The notes: generated by a model not told the origin, from the letters alone. A stretch of DNA of 64,000 bases from Elusimicrobiota bacterium (GCA_016212855.1 JACRDP010000018.1:36965-100964); one strand, 5' to 3'; counted from the stretch's first letter, positions 17,801 to 26,277 are shown. Made by a program: numbers and translations.

Positions 17801-20800
17801 CGTCTTTGGGCGGCATCGAGGTTCTTCTCAAGGTCGCGCTGCGTGGAGCCGGGGCGCTGACTCCGTTCATCTCGGAGAACCTGGCGTTCGCGGTCAAGGC
17901 CGTGCTCCAGCGCACCTCGAAGGACATGGGCGTGCCGGTGTGGTTCCAGGGCGGCGGCTTCGTCGACGCCTGGGAGGCGTTCAAGCTCATCCAGGCGTCG
18001 GGCACGCGCATGGTCGGCAACGGCCTGCGCGGGATGTGGGCGCGGCTGACCTCCAAGCCAGCCGCGCCGGAGGGCGAAGCGGCGTGGGCCTGGCTCGAGC
18101 GCCTGAAGGCGGTGCAGGACGCCGAGGACCGGGCGTTCAGCGCGGCCGAGCTCGCCAAGAGCGAGATGCAGGCTCACCAGGAGGGGGAATCCGTCGATGA
18201 ATCCTCCGAGGAGCCGGCCGACAAATCGGCCGCCGGCAACGCCGTGCAGGCCGAGGTGCAGAAGCGCTTCAACGCCGCGCGCGACGCCGAGCTGCCGGCG
18301 CTGATCGCCGCGCTCAAAGACGACGTCTGGCTCGTGCGCATGCGCGCCGCCGCCGTCCTGATGAACTTGAAGTCCCCCGCGTCCGCCGCCGCGCTCGCCG
18401 AGGCCGGGCTCAATGACTCCGAGCCGCGCGTGCGCCAGATGGCCTTCCTGGCCCTCGCCGAAATTCCGACGCATGCCGTCGACGCGCTGCTGCAGAAGGC
18501 GGCGGCCAACGAGTCCTGGGACATCGGCGTCTACGCGGCCTACGCGCTCGTCCGGCGCGGCGACCGCGCCGCGATCGCCCGCATCGTGAAGGAGACCGCG
18601 AACGCCGACAAGCGGGCGCGCTTCACCTCGACCTGGCTGCTCGGCCAGATCGGAGCGTCCGCGACCGCCGCCGAGGCCGAGGCGCTCTCGGCGCGCGTGC
18701 GCGACCGCGCTGAGCGCGGCAATATCCGGCATTTGGCCTCCGCCGCGCTTTCCAACCTCGCCGACGCCGCGCCCGAGGCGATCAGCGACCGCGTCGTGAC
18801 CGACCTGCTCGACGCGGCCGGACCGGAGAACCTCGCGCTGACGCGCACGATCCAGAAGATTTTCCCCGTCGCCGTGCGCAGCAAGGCCTTCATCGCGCGC
18901 CTGCGCGCCGACCCGCTCAAGCCGATCGTGACGGATTTCGTCGTCAAGAACCGCGAGGCGATCGGCAAGCCCGGCGCGCTGAGCGAGCTGGTGCAGCTGC
19001 TCGCCCGCGCCGCGGGCGTGCCGCTCGACGCGCCGACCCCGCCGATGGACGGCTCCGGCACGGGCATCGCGGGCGTCGACGAGGCGATGGGCCCGGTGGA
19101 CCTGTTCGCGGTTCCGCCGCTGAACGAGGGCGCGCTCGACGACGCGACGGCGAAGCGCTTCGAGACGTCGGTCAAGGCGACTTTGACGGCGTCACGCGGG
19201 TTGTGGCTGTCGGTGCCGGAGCACAAGCTCTACGCGCTGACGATCGCGCTCGAGCACCGCGGCTGGACCGTGCGGCGCTCGCTGCCGTACTATCCGCTCT
19301 CCAACTCCCCGGCCGAACCCGGCGGGCTGACGGTCGAGCTCGGCGACGGCACGATGAGCGAGGACGTGCCTCCGGGCGCGGACCTGTCTCTGGTGCGCGT
19401 GCGCGCCTCGGCCGGCGTCTCCGAGGTGCGCGTGATGGCCGCGCTCGAGCACATCGCCGCCGCCGCGAAGGACAAGGGTCCCGTCCTGATCTCGCTGACG
19501 ATGGGCGCGCCGACGTCGCGTCGCACGCCTCTGTCGATGCTCATCGACCGGCTGGTCGCGTCGGGCATCGGCGTCGTGGTCGGCGCCGGCAACGCGGGAC
19601 CTAAGGCCGGCACCGTGGCCGCGCCCGGCGACGCGGCTTTGGCCGTCGTCGTCGCCGCCGCCAGCCGCGAGGGCCTGCAGTTCTACTCCTCGCGCGGAAC
19701 GCCCGAGACGCCGCGCCTGTCCTGGACCGATCTCGTCGACGACCTGAAGCCGGGCGAGGCGCTCGCCAAAGCGGCCGTCGCCGCGGCGGACGCCGTGCTC
19801 GGAACGCCCGCGCCGGCGGCCCCGGCTCCTAAGATACTGGGCACGGCGGCCGCGGCGGAGCGCACCGCCGCGAAGCTGGCCGTGCTCTCCCGCGCGCTCG
19901 CCGAAGGCATGAAGGCGGCGGGCCGGCAGTTGCCCGACGGCTGGTTCCCGTACCTGGCGTCCTTGGTCAAGCGCTCGGCCACGCCGATGCCGGCCTATCA
20001 GCCCCACGAAGTCGGCGCGGGCTTGTTCGACGCCGCCGACGGCGCGCTCGAGCTTCTGCGCACCCGCCTCCTCGATCTCGAGGCGTTGACGCGCGACGCG
20101 AAGGCCCTCGCCGACGAGGCGCGCGCTCGCGTCGCTCCCGCGGCGGCGCCGATCGCTGCCCGGCCGAGCCTCCTGCGCCGAGCGATCCGCGCGGTTCTCG
20201 GCGCCTTCATCGCCGTCTCGCCGGCGCACGCTCCGGCGAAGGCCCTCACGGACGGAATCCGCCCCACGCCGTCGATCTCGGAGGACGGCGTCCCGGGTTT
20301 GCCGTGGTGGAAGGACGCGTCGGCGACTCGTTCCGCCGTGACCGTGCCGTTGTTCGCCCTGCGGCCTAAAAAAAAAGACGCTGACCCCGGAATAGGCAAG
20401 TACTCCGGCTTGGGCCGCTACTACCGCGAGGAACTCGCGCCCGAGGGGACCGACGCGGTGCTTCTCCTGCCTCACTTCGCCGCGCTCGGCGAAAGCCCGT
20501 ACGCTCCGGTCAGCCTGTACGCGCTCAACGAAGATCAGATCGATTGGGCTCTGGTCGAAGAGTCCGCCGCCGATCCTCGTTTGAGCGCTCCGTCGCAAAG
20601 CGTCGATTACGCGTCGCTGCGCGCGCGAGAGAGCGCGATCGCCCGCGAGGCCTACGCGCGCTTTTTGAATTCCGACGGTCCACGCCGGGCCGAATTCTCC
20701 GCTTGGTCGGCGAAAAACGAAAACTGGCTCGGAGAATACGCCGAGTTTATGGCGCTGTCCGCGTTGATCGGCAAGCCTGCACTCGACTGGACTCCCCCCG

Positions 20801-22920
20801 ATCAGGGCGCCGCTCGGGCAGATCCGAAATTCGCCGAGCTGGTCTCAATACGCCGCTGGTCGCAGTGGCTCGCGTACGGGCAGTTTCGTGACGCGGTGGA
20901 CGAAGTGCATGCCGCGGGCGGCAAGCTCCTGTTCGACATCCCGATGTTCCGCGCCAAGAACGGCGTCGACGCGTGGAAGCGTCCGGAACTGTTCGCCGAC
21001 CTGCGTACCCGAAATCCCGGCATCGTCAACGCCTGGGTCCACGAGGACTGGAAGGACCTGGCGCTGTGGCGCTGGTCCGAGCTCAAGAAGGACGGCTACG
21101 CGGCCGCGCTCGATCCCTACCGTTATTGGCTCGCTTTCGGCTTCGACGGCGCGCGCGCCGACGCTTTGCACTTCGCCTACAAGTTCGGCAACGGCCAGCT
21201 GGCCAGCGGCGACGAGCCCGGCGATCCGTACGTCGCGGCGCTGGGCGCGGTGCTGAGCGCGCGCTCCGCGTTTCCGCTCGCCGAAGCGTTCGAGGGCAAG
21301 GACGCCGACGCGCGGCGCCACGGCTTCGTCACGGTCGGCGGCGACTGGAAAAAGGTGAGCTCGCACGACGATCCCCGCACGCCCGATTTCATCGGGCGTC
21401 TTTTTACGGCGCGCCGCGAACCGTCCTCCGGCGCGGCGTCGAAATTCGTCGCGTACACGCTCGGCGATCAGTGGCGAGATCCCGTGCCCGTGAAGGACAT
21501 GAAGAACGGCGTCTCGCGCTGGCGCTACCGCATTCCGCTGCCTTCCGACGCGGATTACGCCGGGCGCGTCCGCGCCGACGCGCGGCCCCAGCTGCGGGCG
21601 CTTAAGGCGATTGTGGACGGCGACGTGTGGGGCGCGGCCGAATCGGTCCGCGCCGCGTTTGGAAGCGCCGCCGACGCCTTCGTCAAGCGCGACGGCGATT
21701 CCGTGCAGATATGGGCCGCGAGCATGGACTGGTTCCTCGAGGAGTGGGGCCGCGACACTTTTATCTCTCTGCCGGGGCTCCTATTGTCCACCGGCCGTTT
21801 CAACGACGCGAAATCCGTTCTGCGCCGCTTCGCCGCGTTCGAGAAAGACGGCCTGATCCCGAACCGTATTCCCGACAACGGCGAGCCCGAGTACAACACC
21901 GCCGACGCGCCGATGTGGTACGTGCAGGCGCTCAAGAGCTACGCCGAAGCCTCGAACGATTGGGCGTTCGTCGACGAGATGGCACCGGTCGTGCGCCGAA
22001 TCGTCGCCGGCTATGAACACGGCGCGAGCTACCGCCGCTACGGCCGCTGGAACACCATCAAGATGGACTCCGACGGCCTGGTCGTCACGCCTTCGCAGGC
22101 GACCTGGATGGACGCCGACCCCGAGGGCCGCGACCGGCCGGTGACCCCGCGCAACGGCAAGACGGTCGAGATCAACGCGCTGTGGTACGCCAACCTCCGT
22201 TTCCTGGCCGCGCTCGAGGCGCGCGCCGGACACCCGGAGACCGCGGCGGCGCGCAATGAACTTGCCGGCAAGGTGAAGGACAGCTTCAACTCGAAGTTCT
22301 GGTTCGTCAGCGAGGACAACCGCCGCGCCTGGGGCGGCGCCGGCGGGGCCTTGCGCGACGTGATCGAGGGCGACCCGCACGGCGAGGCGATCCGCCCCAA
22401 CATGCTGTTCGCGATCAGCCGCGGCGGCGACCTGCTGAGCCCCGAGCGCCGGCGCGACGTCGTGCTCGCCGCGACGCGCGACCTGCTCACCCGCATGGGC
22501 CCGCGCACCTTGTCGCCGCGCGACAGCGGCTACCGCGCGACGTACGACACGTCCAAACCTCCGCTCGAGAAGGACCAGGCCTACCATCAGGGCACGGTGT
22601 GGCCGTGGCTGATGGGCGCTTACGCCGAGGCTTTGGCTCAGGTGCGGCGCGACATGGGCTGGGACGACGTCCGGATCGCGGCCGAGACGCGCGCGCTGGT
22701 CACGCCGTTGGTCACGGCCCTGGTGTCGCGCCCTGAGGGTTCGCTGTCCGAGGTGTACGACGGCGGGGCGAGCGACGCCGGCCTCGCGAATTTCTCGCTC
22801 GACGATCCCGAGGGCCTCGCGCCGCTGTTCAAGCGCGCCGGCCCCGCGCAGAATCCGGGCGGCACCCGCTCGCAGGCGTGGAGCGTCGCCGAGATTCTTA
22901 GGCTACTGGCCCGCGAATAA
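14857..22920 (+). CDS. Giant exported fusion: metalloprotease-like, subtilase, HEAT, GH77-like and glycogen-debranching domains
   Basis: A 2687-residue protein, apparently intact. Order of parts: signal peptide (to about 28); Ala/Pro-rich segment (to about 125); two membrane-like hydrophobic stretches (about 195-270) before an HELHH zinc motif (about 336); an S8 subtilase with Asp (WIDTGADSTHADFGG, about 744), His (GHGTHVAGIS, about 777) and Ser (GMSGTSMSNP, about 977); HEAT-like repeats (about 1130-1390); a second subtilase-like fold without a visible catalytic triad (GVVVGAGNAGPKAGTVAAPGD, about 1570); a GH77-like barrel (about 1840-2190: SPYAPVSLYALN, LLFDIPMFRAKNGVDAW, GFDGARADALHF, PLAEAFEGKD, SSHDDPRTP); and a GDE_C amylo-1,6-glucosidase-type domain (about 2270-2680: WFLEEWGRDTFISLPG, AYHQGTVWPWLMG). 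The two sugar domains together make a complete debranching enzyme. Proteolytic maturation by the subtilase is an attractive inference. Confidence 0.88.
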   Translation: MKRFVSVVLTSSLVLASWGPGAASLSAQTITGRSSSVSLVPQLSVVPAGPGAVLGSPSVLPLLTPLISPSLTPSISPLAALTPVAAAPAAATPAAAIAAAAAAVPSAIAAVKPSAPNEAFGSAAAQDFAGRITGERLLNGDGLGGDAVSIDGAVPESTTHLSAASVEHDVKTSREPALHPAPPTTPEGQKRGAFFPLVLAGLSGLLWGGFEFARWGAHALQTAQSSGFTGSTVLTVAAVSAAVLTGAFVLNAVVDTVVFLAAVARGRNVTNADLQKFLRAEVLEGRLDGNAAALVKAYRPDNRYKDFTFAFASRGQIWVRPELAATPWLLRMVLLHELHHMRASAPRGPPRGKIFGLLSTVVSEVRARAAEFRGTGALKKIKVTGLQRALTLTQTSLRLSRPYDVLVVNPDSKELEDPKLYDGLSDGAARVTPLKDVDPRKALTGNERRYRAIVLGRATRALPEPNSADHKKLESVLQQLDSLHVLATRLIVRADAFKGTTSVGAWTDLVDRAQRLKENGSKRAVQAFEGEVRKLWRSIASQRLKGVGVTELMDGLYGNLRDRGFAFLSFGPDDPGVVSWEKLLRYWESADGGQFKITRVDLEDGGHLLILRKVEARVGLWLRPIQGGRIKDSVPNASFTEEGRATARKSLEDAGFGKQLELFEKMEVNVRHVFGADVGRQEIYVTVPRRNKTAIMKYVSANAEILDSQSNFETHLMDSAELQGVKPVWKAGVTGAAGSILWIDTGADSTHADFGGRLDVVDMVDEGTEDWIGHGTHVAGISISDNQGFLGMAPQAKGTMAKVFSRDQPGASDGEIMGSAAIALKKGVDVISLSLGSRGSSADNLAEFFSQLTKQKNAAGEHPIVTASAGNSGPFDRTLSQPAAGVEVIAVAAAAKSKEDGIAEIAFYSSVGPDIDRRYAVKRFRFKPDITGIGGDVTTSPGSSNVYKDGVYSAKSKDAQRSASDLEDGKHTGMSGTSMSNPSLGGIEVLLKVALRGAGALTPFISENLAFAVKAVLQRTSKDMGVPVWFQGGGFVDAWEAFKLIQASGTRMVGNGLRGMWARLTSKPAAPEGEAAWAWLERLKAVQDAEDRAFSAAELAKSEMQAHQEGESVDESSEEPADKSAAGNAVQAEVQKRFNAARDAELPALIAALKDDVWLVRMRAAAVLMNLKSPASAAALAEAGLNDSEPRVRQMAFLALAEIPTHAVDALLQKAAANESWDIGVYAAYALVRRGDRAAIARIVKETANADKRARFTSTWLLGQIGASATAAEAEALSARVRDRAERGNIRHLASAALSNLADAAPEAISDRVVTDLLDAAGPENLALTRTIQKIFPVAVRSKAFIARLRADPLKPIVTDFVVKNREAIGKPGALSELVQLLARAAGVPLDAPTPPMDGSGTGIAGVDEAMGPVDLFAVPPLNEGALDDATAKRFETSVKATLTASRGLWLSVPEHKLYALTIALEHRGWTVRRSLPYYPLSNSPAEPGGLTVELGDGTMSEDVPPGADLSLVRVRASAGVSEVRVMAALEHIAAAAKDKGPVLISLTMGAPTSRRTPLSMLIDRLVASGIGVVVGAGNAGPKAGTVAAPGDAALAVVVAAASREGLQFYSSRGTPETPRLSWTDLVDDLKPGEALAKAAVAAADAVLGTPAPAAPAPKILGTAAAAERTAAKLAVLSRALAEGMKAAGRQLPDGWFPYLASLVKRSATPMPAYQPHEVGAGLFDAADGALELLRTRLLDLEALTRDAKALADEARARVAPAAAPIAARPSLLRRAIRAVLGAFIAVSPAHAPAKALTDGIRPTPSISEDGVPGLPWWKDASATRSAVTVPLFALRPKKKDADPGIGKYSGLGRYYREELAPEGTDAVLLLPHFAALGESPYAPVSLYALNEDQIDWALVEESAADPRLSAPSQSVDYASLRARESAIAREAYARFLNSDGPRRAEFSAWSAKNENWLGEYAEFMALSALIGKPALDWTPPDQGAARADPKFAELVSIRRWSQWLAYGQFRDAVDEVHAAGGKLLFDIPMFRAKNGVDAWKRPELFADLRTRNPGIVNAWVHEDWKDLALWRWSELKKDGYAAALDPYRYWLAFGFDGARADALHFAYKFGNGQLASGDEPGDPYVAALGAVLSARSAFPLAEAFEGKDADARRHGFVTVGGDWKKVSSHDDPRTPDFIGRLFTARREPSSGAASKFVAYTLGDQWRDPVPVKDMKNGVSRWRYRIPLPSDADYAGRVRADARPQLRALKAIVDGDVWGAAESVRAAFGSAADAFVKRDGDSVQIWAASMDWFLEEWGRDTFISLPGLLLSTGRFNDAKSVLRRFAAFEKDGLIPNRIPDNGEPEYNTADAPMWYVQALKSYAEASNDWAFVDEMAPVVRRIVAGYEHGASYRRYGRWNTIKMDSDGLVVTPSQATWMDADPEGRDRPVTPRNGKTVEINALWYANLRFLAALEARAGHPETAAARNELAGKVKDSFNSKFWFVSEDNRRAWGGAGGALRDVIEGDPHGEAIRPNMLFAISRGGDLLSPERRRDVVLAATRDLLTRMGPRTLSPRDSGYRATYDTSKPPLEKDQAYHQGTVWPWLMGAYAEALAQVRRDMGWDDVRIAAETRALVTPLVTALVSRPEGSLSEVYDGGASDAGLANFSLDDPEGLAPLFKRAGPAQNPGGTRSQAWSVAEILRLLARE

Positions 22921-23751
22921 AGTCGCCGGATTCGGCTGGTTCGGATTCGTCGGCGGCTTGCTGGGGTCCCGGTTCAGGTCCGGAAACGGATACCGGAACG
23001 GATACGGGTTCGGGAAGCGCATCGGGTAGGGCAGGTTCCAGCTCTGATCGATGTCCTCGCGCGTCACCGACTTCAGCGCCGCGTTCGGCGAGCACAGGAT
23101 CGCGGGATTGTCGGTGAGGCCTTTCGAGGCGTTGAAGCAGGTCACCGGCGCGTTGTCCTTCGCGCCCGAGCACAGCAAGGCCGGGAACTGGGTGAGACCC
23201 TTGGCCGTCTTGAAGCATGCCACCGGCGCGTTCGAGGAGGCGCCCGCGCACAGCAACGCCGGGTAGTCGGTCAGGCCCTTGGCCGCCGCGAAGCAGGCGA
23301 CCGGCGCGTCCGACTCGGCGCCCGCGCACAGCATGGCGGGGTAGTTCGTCACGTTCTTGGCCGAGGCGAAGCAGGCGATCGCCGCGTTCGACTTGGCGCC
23401 CGAGCAGAGAAGCGACGGATAGTCGGTCACGTTCTTGGCGGCGGCGAAGCAGGCCGTCGGCGCGTTCGACGTCGCGCGCGCGCACAGCAAAGCCGGGAAA
23501 TTCGTCAGGGACTTGGCGGCCTTCCAGCAGTCCACGGGCGCGTTCGAGGAGGCGCCGGAGCACAGCAAGGCGGGATAGTCCGTGGTCGTCCCGGATTTGG
23601 CCGCGGCGAAGCAGGCGGCCGGGGCGGTGGTCTCGGCGCCGCCGCAAAGCAGGGGCGGATAATTCGTCACCGGCTTGGCCGCCGGGTAGCAGTCCACGGG
23701 AGAGGCCTGTGCGGCCGAGGACAGCATCGCAAGTACCAGGAACGCTTTCAT
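22903..23751 (-). CDS. Exported Cys-repeat protein with eight 26-residue repeats
   Basis: After the signal peptide MKAFLVLAMLSSAAQASP, eight tandem units follow of the form C[FYW]xAAKxxTxYPALLCxGAxSNAPVx, with Cys 15 residues apart inside each unit. The tail is Pro/Asn/Phe-rich (PYPMRFPNPYPFRYPFPDLN). The even number of Cys suggests disulfide-stapled helical hairpins at the cell surface. I know of no named domain for it. The start at 23751 is fixed by GGAGG 4 nt upstream and the signal peptide. Its 3' end overlaps the end of the giant gene by 18 bp in convergent orientation. A TATACT -10 lies at 23783-23788. Confidence 0.85.
   Translation of the reverse strand: MKAFLVLAMLSSAAQASPVDCYPAAKPVTNYPPLLCGGAETTAPAACFAAAKSGTTTDYPALLCSGASSNAPVDCWKAAKSLTNFPALLCARATSNAPTACFAAAKNVTDYPSLLCSGAKSNAAIACFASAKNVTNYPAMLCAGAESDAPVACFAAAKGLTDYPALLCAGASSNAPVACFKTAKGLTQFPALLCSGAKDNAPVTCFNASKGLTDNPAILCSPNAALKSVTREDIDQSWNLPYPMRFPNPYPFRYPFPDLNRDPSKPPTNPNQPNPATLFAGQ
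23062..23691 (-). repeat. Eight tandem 78-bp coding repeats
   Basis: The repeats encode the 26-residue Cys units of the gene at 22903-23751 (unit 2 is 28 residues). They remain similar at DNA level (recurring GGCGCGTTCG, GCGAAGCAGG and AGCACAGCA-type segments), so the number may vary by slippage or recombination. Confidence 0.85.
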
Positions 23752-23847
23752 GAGACCTCCGCACGTCAACGCCGATGAGCCGAGTATACAGATTTCAGCG
23801 CGACGTGCACGCTGGCAATCGTCGCTTTCATCCTGCTATTTTTTTGA

Positions 23848-23969
23848 CGGTCCGCGCCTTCGTTTCTCAAAAAATTACCCAGTCAGAATATAGGCTATTC
23901 ACTGTCGGCGCCGACAGTGAATAACGCATAATTTTTAAACACTATTTTTTTAAAAACGAAGGCGGACGG
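23848..23969. repeat. Nested inverted repeat with 28-bp perfect palindrome
   Basis: Outer imperfect arms (23848-23875 and 23944-23969, both containing CCTTCGTTT or its complement next to A/T runs) enclose a perfect 28-bp palindrome (23896-23923, centre GGCGCC). The element lies between the divergent Cys-repeat and cytochrome genes and is AT-rich outside the palindrome core. It could be a double operator, or a small mobile palindromic element. Confidence 0.75.
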
Positions 23970-23986
23970 GAATGATAGAATGGCCC

Positions 23987-24649
23987 ATGTTTTTGCGGCT
24001 CATTTTCATCCTCGCTGGATGCGTCACTGTCTCTTCGGCGGTTGAGCCCGCGGCGTTGTTCGACTCTCACGGCTGCCGCTCCTGCCACAAGATCGGCGAG
24101 CGCGGGGGGAACTCCGGGCCCGATCTGACCATGGTCGGGCATCGCCGCCCGCGCGCGTGGATCGAGAAGTGGCTCGCGAGTCCGCGCGCTTACAAGCATG
24201 ACACGAAGATGCCCGAGCAGGGCCTTCCCGTCGCCGACCGCGCCGCGCTGGCGAATTTTCTTTCGGAACTGAAGGGCCAGGCCTGGGGCGACGATCCGCC
24301 GTGGATCGATCACGGCGATCACGCGCCCGACGGGCGCAGGATCTACGTGCGCGCGGGCTGCATCGCGTGCCATGGCCCGGCCGGGCGGGGAGGCCATCCG
24401 AATCCTGGCGGGCGCGGCGGCTGGATTCCGGCCCTGCCCCCGCTTCTTGCCACCTATAAGAAGGACGAGCTGATCTCTAAGCTCAAGCGCGGCGCGAAGG
24501 CCGATGCCGAGCCCGGCCGCGTCGCCGAGGTGGATATGCCCGGCTGGGACAAGATTCTCAGCGCCGCCGATCTCGAAGCGCTCGTCGACTATCTCCTGAC
24601 GTTGGCGTCGGCCGGGCCCAAGGACGGAAACCCCCAGGACGACTTTTAA
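23987..24649 (+). CDS. Exported dihaem cytochrome c
   Basis: A 220-residue protein with the signal peptide MFLRLIFILAGCVTVSSA and two c-type haem sites, CRSCH (residues 30-34) and CIACH (125-129), each with a later Met that could be the axial ligand (KMPEQG and DMPGW). It is two fused cytochrome c class I domains. It should carry electrons at the outer face of the inner membrane. The next gene, 4 nt downstream, is a PuuD-like membrane protein; in known PuuD a C-terminal cytochrome c is part of the same chain, so this protein probably serves it. ATG 23987 is preferred to 23972 because of the signal peptide and a TAGAAT -10 5 nt upstream. Confidence 0.9.
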   Translation: MFLRLIFILAGCVTVSSAVEPAALFDSHGCRSCHKIGERGGNSGPDLTMVGHRRPRAWIEKWLASPRAYKHDTKMPEQGLPVADRAALANFLSELKGQAWGDDPPWIDHGDHAPDGRRIYVRAGCIACHGPAGRGGHPNPGGRGGWIPALPPLLATYKKDELISKLKRGAKADAEPGRVAEVDMPGWDKILSAADLEALVDYLLTLASAGPKDGNPQDDF

Positions 24650-24653
24650 AATT

Positions 24654-25469
24654 ATGAGCGACCTTCAAGAGTGGCTGAGCCTGATCTTACGCTGGATGCA
24701 CGCGATCACCGGGATCATGTGGATCGGCCAGACCTACCTGTTCAACTGGATGGAGAAGGCCTTCGAGCCGCCGCGCGACGCGAAGGCCAAGCCGAACATC
24801 TCCGGCGAGCTGTGGATGGTGCACGGCGGCGGCTTCTACCTCGTCGAGAAGCAGAAGTGGCCGGAGATCATGCCGCGCGTCCTGCACTGGTTCAAGTGGG
24901 AGGCGATGCTGACCTGGGTGTCGGGCTTTCTGCTCCTGTCGTTGATGTACTGGGGCGGAGCGTCGCTTCTCGACTACGGTTCCGAGCTGCCGCGCTGGAA
25001 GGGAATCCTGATCTCGTCCGGCGCGCTCGTCGGCGCGGTCGGCGCCTATCGCTTGATCTCCCGGTCGCCGCTCGGACGTTCCGAAAGCGCGGTCGGGGTC
25101 GCGTGGTACGTGTTTCTCGTCGCGTCGGGCGCCGCTTTGCTCAACGTCCTGAGCGACCGCGCGGCCTACCTCCACGTCGGCGCGATGATGGGCACGGTCA
25201 TGATGACCAACGTCTGGATGACGATCATTCCCAACCAGAAAAAGATCATGGCCATCTCCGAGGCGAACGGCGCGCCGCGCCCCGAGCTCGCGCTCGAGGC
25301 CAAGCGCTGCTCGAAGCACAATACTCTGATGTCGATGCCCCTGCTGTTCCTGATGCTGAGCAACCATTATCCGTCGATCACCTTCGGCGGACCGCACCCG
25401 CTCCTTCTGCTCGCGGTCCTGCTGCCGCTGGGCGCCTACGCCGCTCATCTGATCCGCGAGCACACGTGA
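24654..25469 (+). CDS. PuuD-like (Urate_ox_N/DUF989) integral membrane protein
   Basis: A 271-residue membrane protein with about seven helices. The N-terminus (LILRWMHAITGIMWIGQTYLFNW) and the loop SGELWMVHGGGFYLVEKQKWP match the Urate_ox_N family, the membrane half of the urate hydroxylase PuuD. Conserved His residues in helices are candidate haem ligands. PuuD normally carries a fused C-terminal cytochrome c; here that part is absent and the dihaem cytochrome just upstream likely replaces it. Other members of this family lack urate activity, and no purine genes are nearby, so the substrate is open. Confidence 0.82.
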   Translation: MSDLQEWLSLILRWMHAITGIMWIGQTYLFNWMEKAFEPPRDAKAKPNISGELWMVHGGGFYLVEKQKWPEIMPRVLHWFKWEAMLTWVSGFLLLSLMYWGGASLLDYGSELPRWKGILISSGALVGAVGAYRLISRSPLGRSESAVGVAWYVFLVASGAALLNVLSDRAAYLHVGAMMGTVMMTNVWMTIIPNQKKIMAISEANGAPRPELALEAKRCSKHNTLMSMPLLFLMLSNHYPSITFGGPHPLLLLAVLLPLGAYAAHLIREHT

Positions 25470-26200
25470 ACTTAAAGATCGCGACGCTTCGCTGTCCGAG
25501 CTGCGGCGCTTCGGTCCTCCCCGAGGCGAAGGCCTGCGCCCACTGCTCGGTGTCCTTACATCCGGTCCGCTGTCCGTGGTGCTTCGGCTGGACGTTCACC
25601 GAGTCCAAGGACTGCGCGCATTGCGGCTCTTTGGCCGAGCCAGCGGCGGTCCCGGCGTCGTGCCCGACCTGCCGTGCGCCGATGACGGCCCGTGCCCTCG
25701 CCGGCGCGGTCTTGTCGGGCTGTCCCGGCTGCGGGGGCGTCTGGGCCGACGCCGATTCGTTCCGACGGCTCTGCGCCGAGCGCGAGACGCAGGCCTCCTA
25801 CCTCGGCGAAGGGTCGGCTTTGCCCGCGCCGAAGATGGAGAATCCCCGGCTGTCGCCGATCGTCTATCGCCCCTGCGCCATCTGCTCCCAGCTGATGAAC
25901 CGCTTCAATTTCGCCGACTGCTCGGGCGTGATCCTGGACGTGTGCAAGCCGCACGGCGTCTGGTTCGATCCGGACGAGTTGCGCCGCATCGTCGCGTTCA
26001 TTCAAGGCGGCGGCATGGACGTGGCGCGGGCCAAGGAGCGCGCGAAGCTCGAGGTGGAGCGCAAGCGGCTCGAGCGGGCGACCGCGGACGCCAAGGCCGC
26101 TCAGTCGTCGGGGGAATTCGACGGATTTTCGGTCCAGTTCCGCACGGCGACGAGCGTCTACTCCGCCCGCGACCTGCTGCGCTTCATCGTCGACAAGTAA
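25466..26200 (+). CDS. Zinc-ribbon protein with TFIIB-type zinc finger domains
   Basis: A GTG start overlaps the stop of the PuuD-like gene (GTGA), giving 244 residues. Four Cys pairs come first (CPSCGA, CAHCSV, CPWCFG, CAHCGS), followed by two zf-TFIIB-type units: CPTCRAPMTAR...SGCPGCGGVWADADSF and CAICSQLMNRFNFADCSGVILDVCKPHGVWFDPDEL. A Lys/Arg/Glu helix and a short C-terminal domain follow. Such proteins are soluble, zinc-bound and of unknown function. Translational coupling to the cytochrome/PuuD-like pair suggests a role in assembling or regulating that complex; this is inference. Confidence 0.85.
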   Translation: MNLKIATLRCPSCGASVLPEAKACAHCSVSLHPVRCPWCFGWTFTESKDCAHCGSLAEPAAVPASCPTCRAPMTARALAGAVLSGCPGCGGVWADADSFRRLCAERETQASYLGEGSALPAPKMENPRLSPIVYRPCAICSQLMNRFNFADCSGVILDVCKPHGVWFDPDELRRIVAFIQGGGMDVARAKERAKLEVERKRLERATADAKAAQSSGEFDGFSVQFRTATSVYSARDLLRFIVDK

Positions 26201-26218
26201 GCGGCGCGGCCGCCCCCC

Positions 26219-26247
26219 TTGCGCAACGCGGCTCCAGCCTCTATCCT
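26219..26247 (+). promoter_or_regulatory. Promoter TTGCGC-17-TATCCT
   Basis: TTGCGC (26219-26224), 17 nt, TATCCT (26242-26247). Unlike most unit starts here, a 30-nt leader with AGGAG precedes the ATG at 26278. Confidence 0.65.
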
Positions 26248-26277
26248 TGTGAGGCCGCTTCCCAGGAGACCATCCCG

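Noticed and set aside
23062..23691. CRISPR array suggested by regular repeats of about 78 bp
   Set aside because: The repeats are entirely coding, in frame, without unique spacers.
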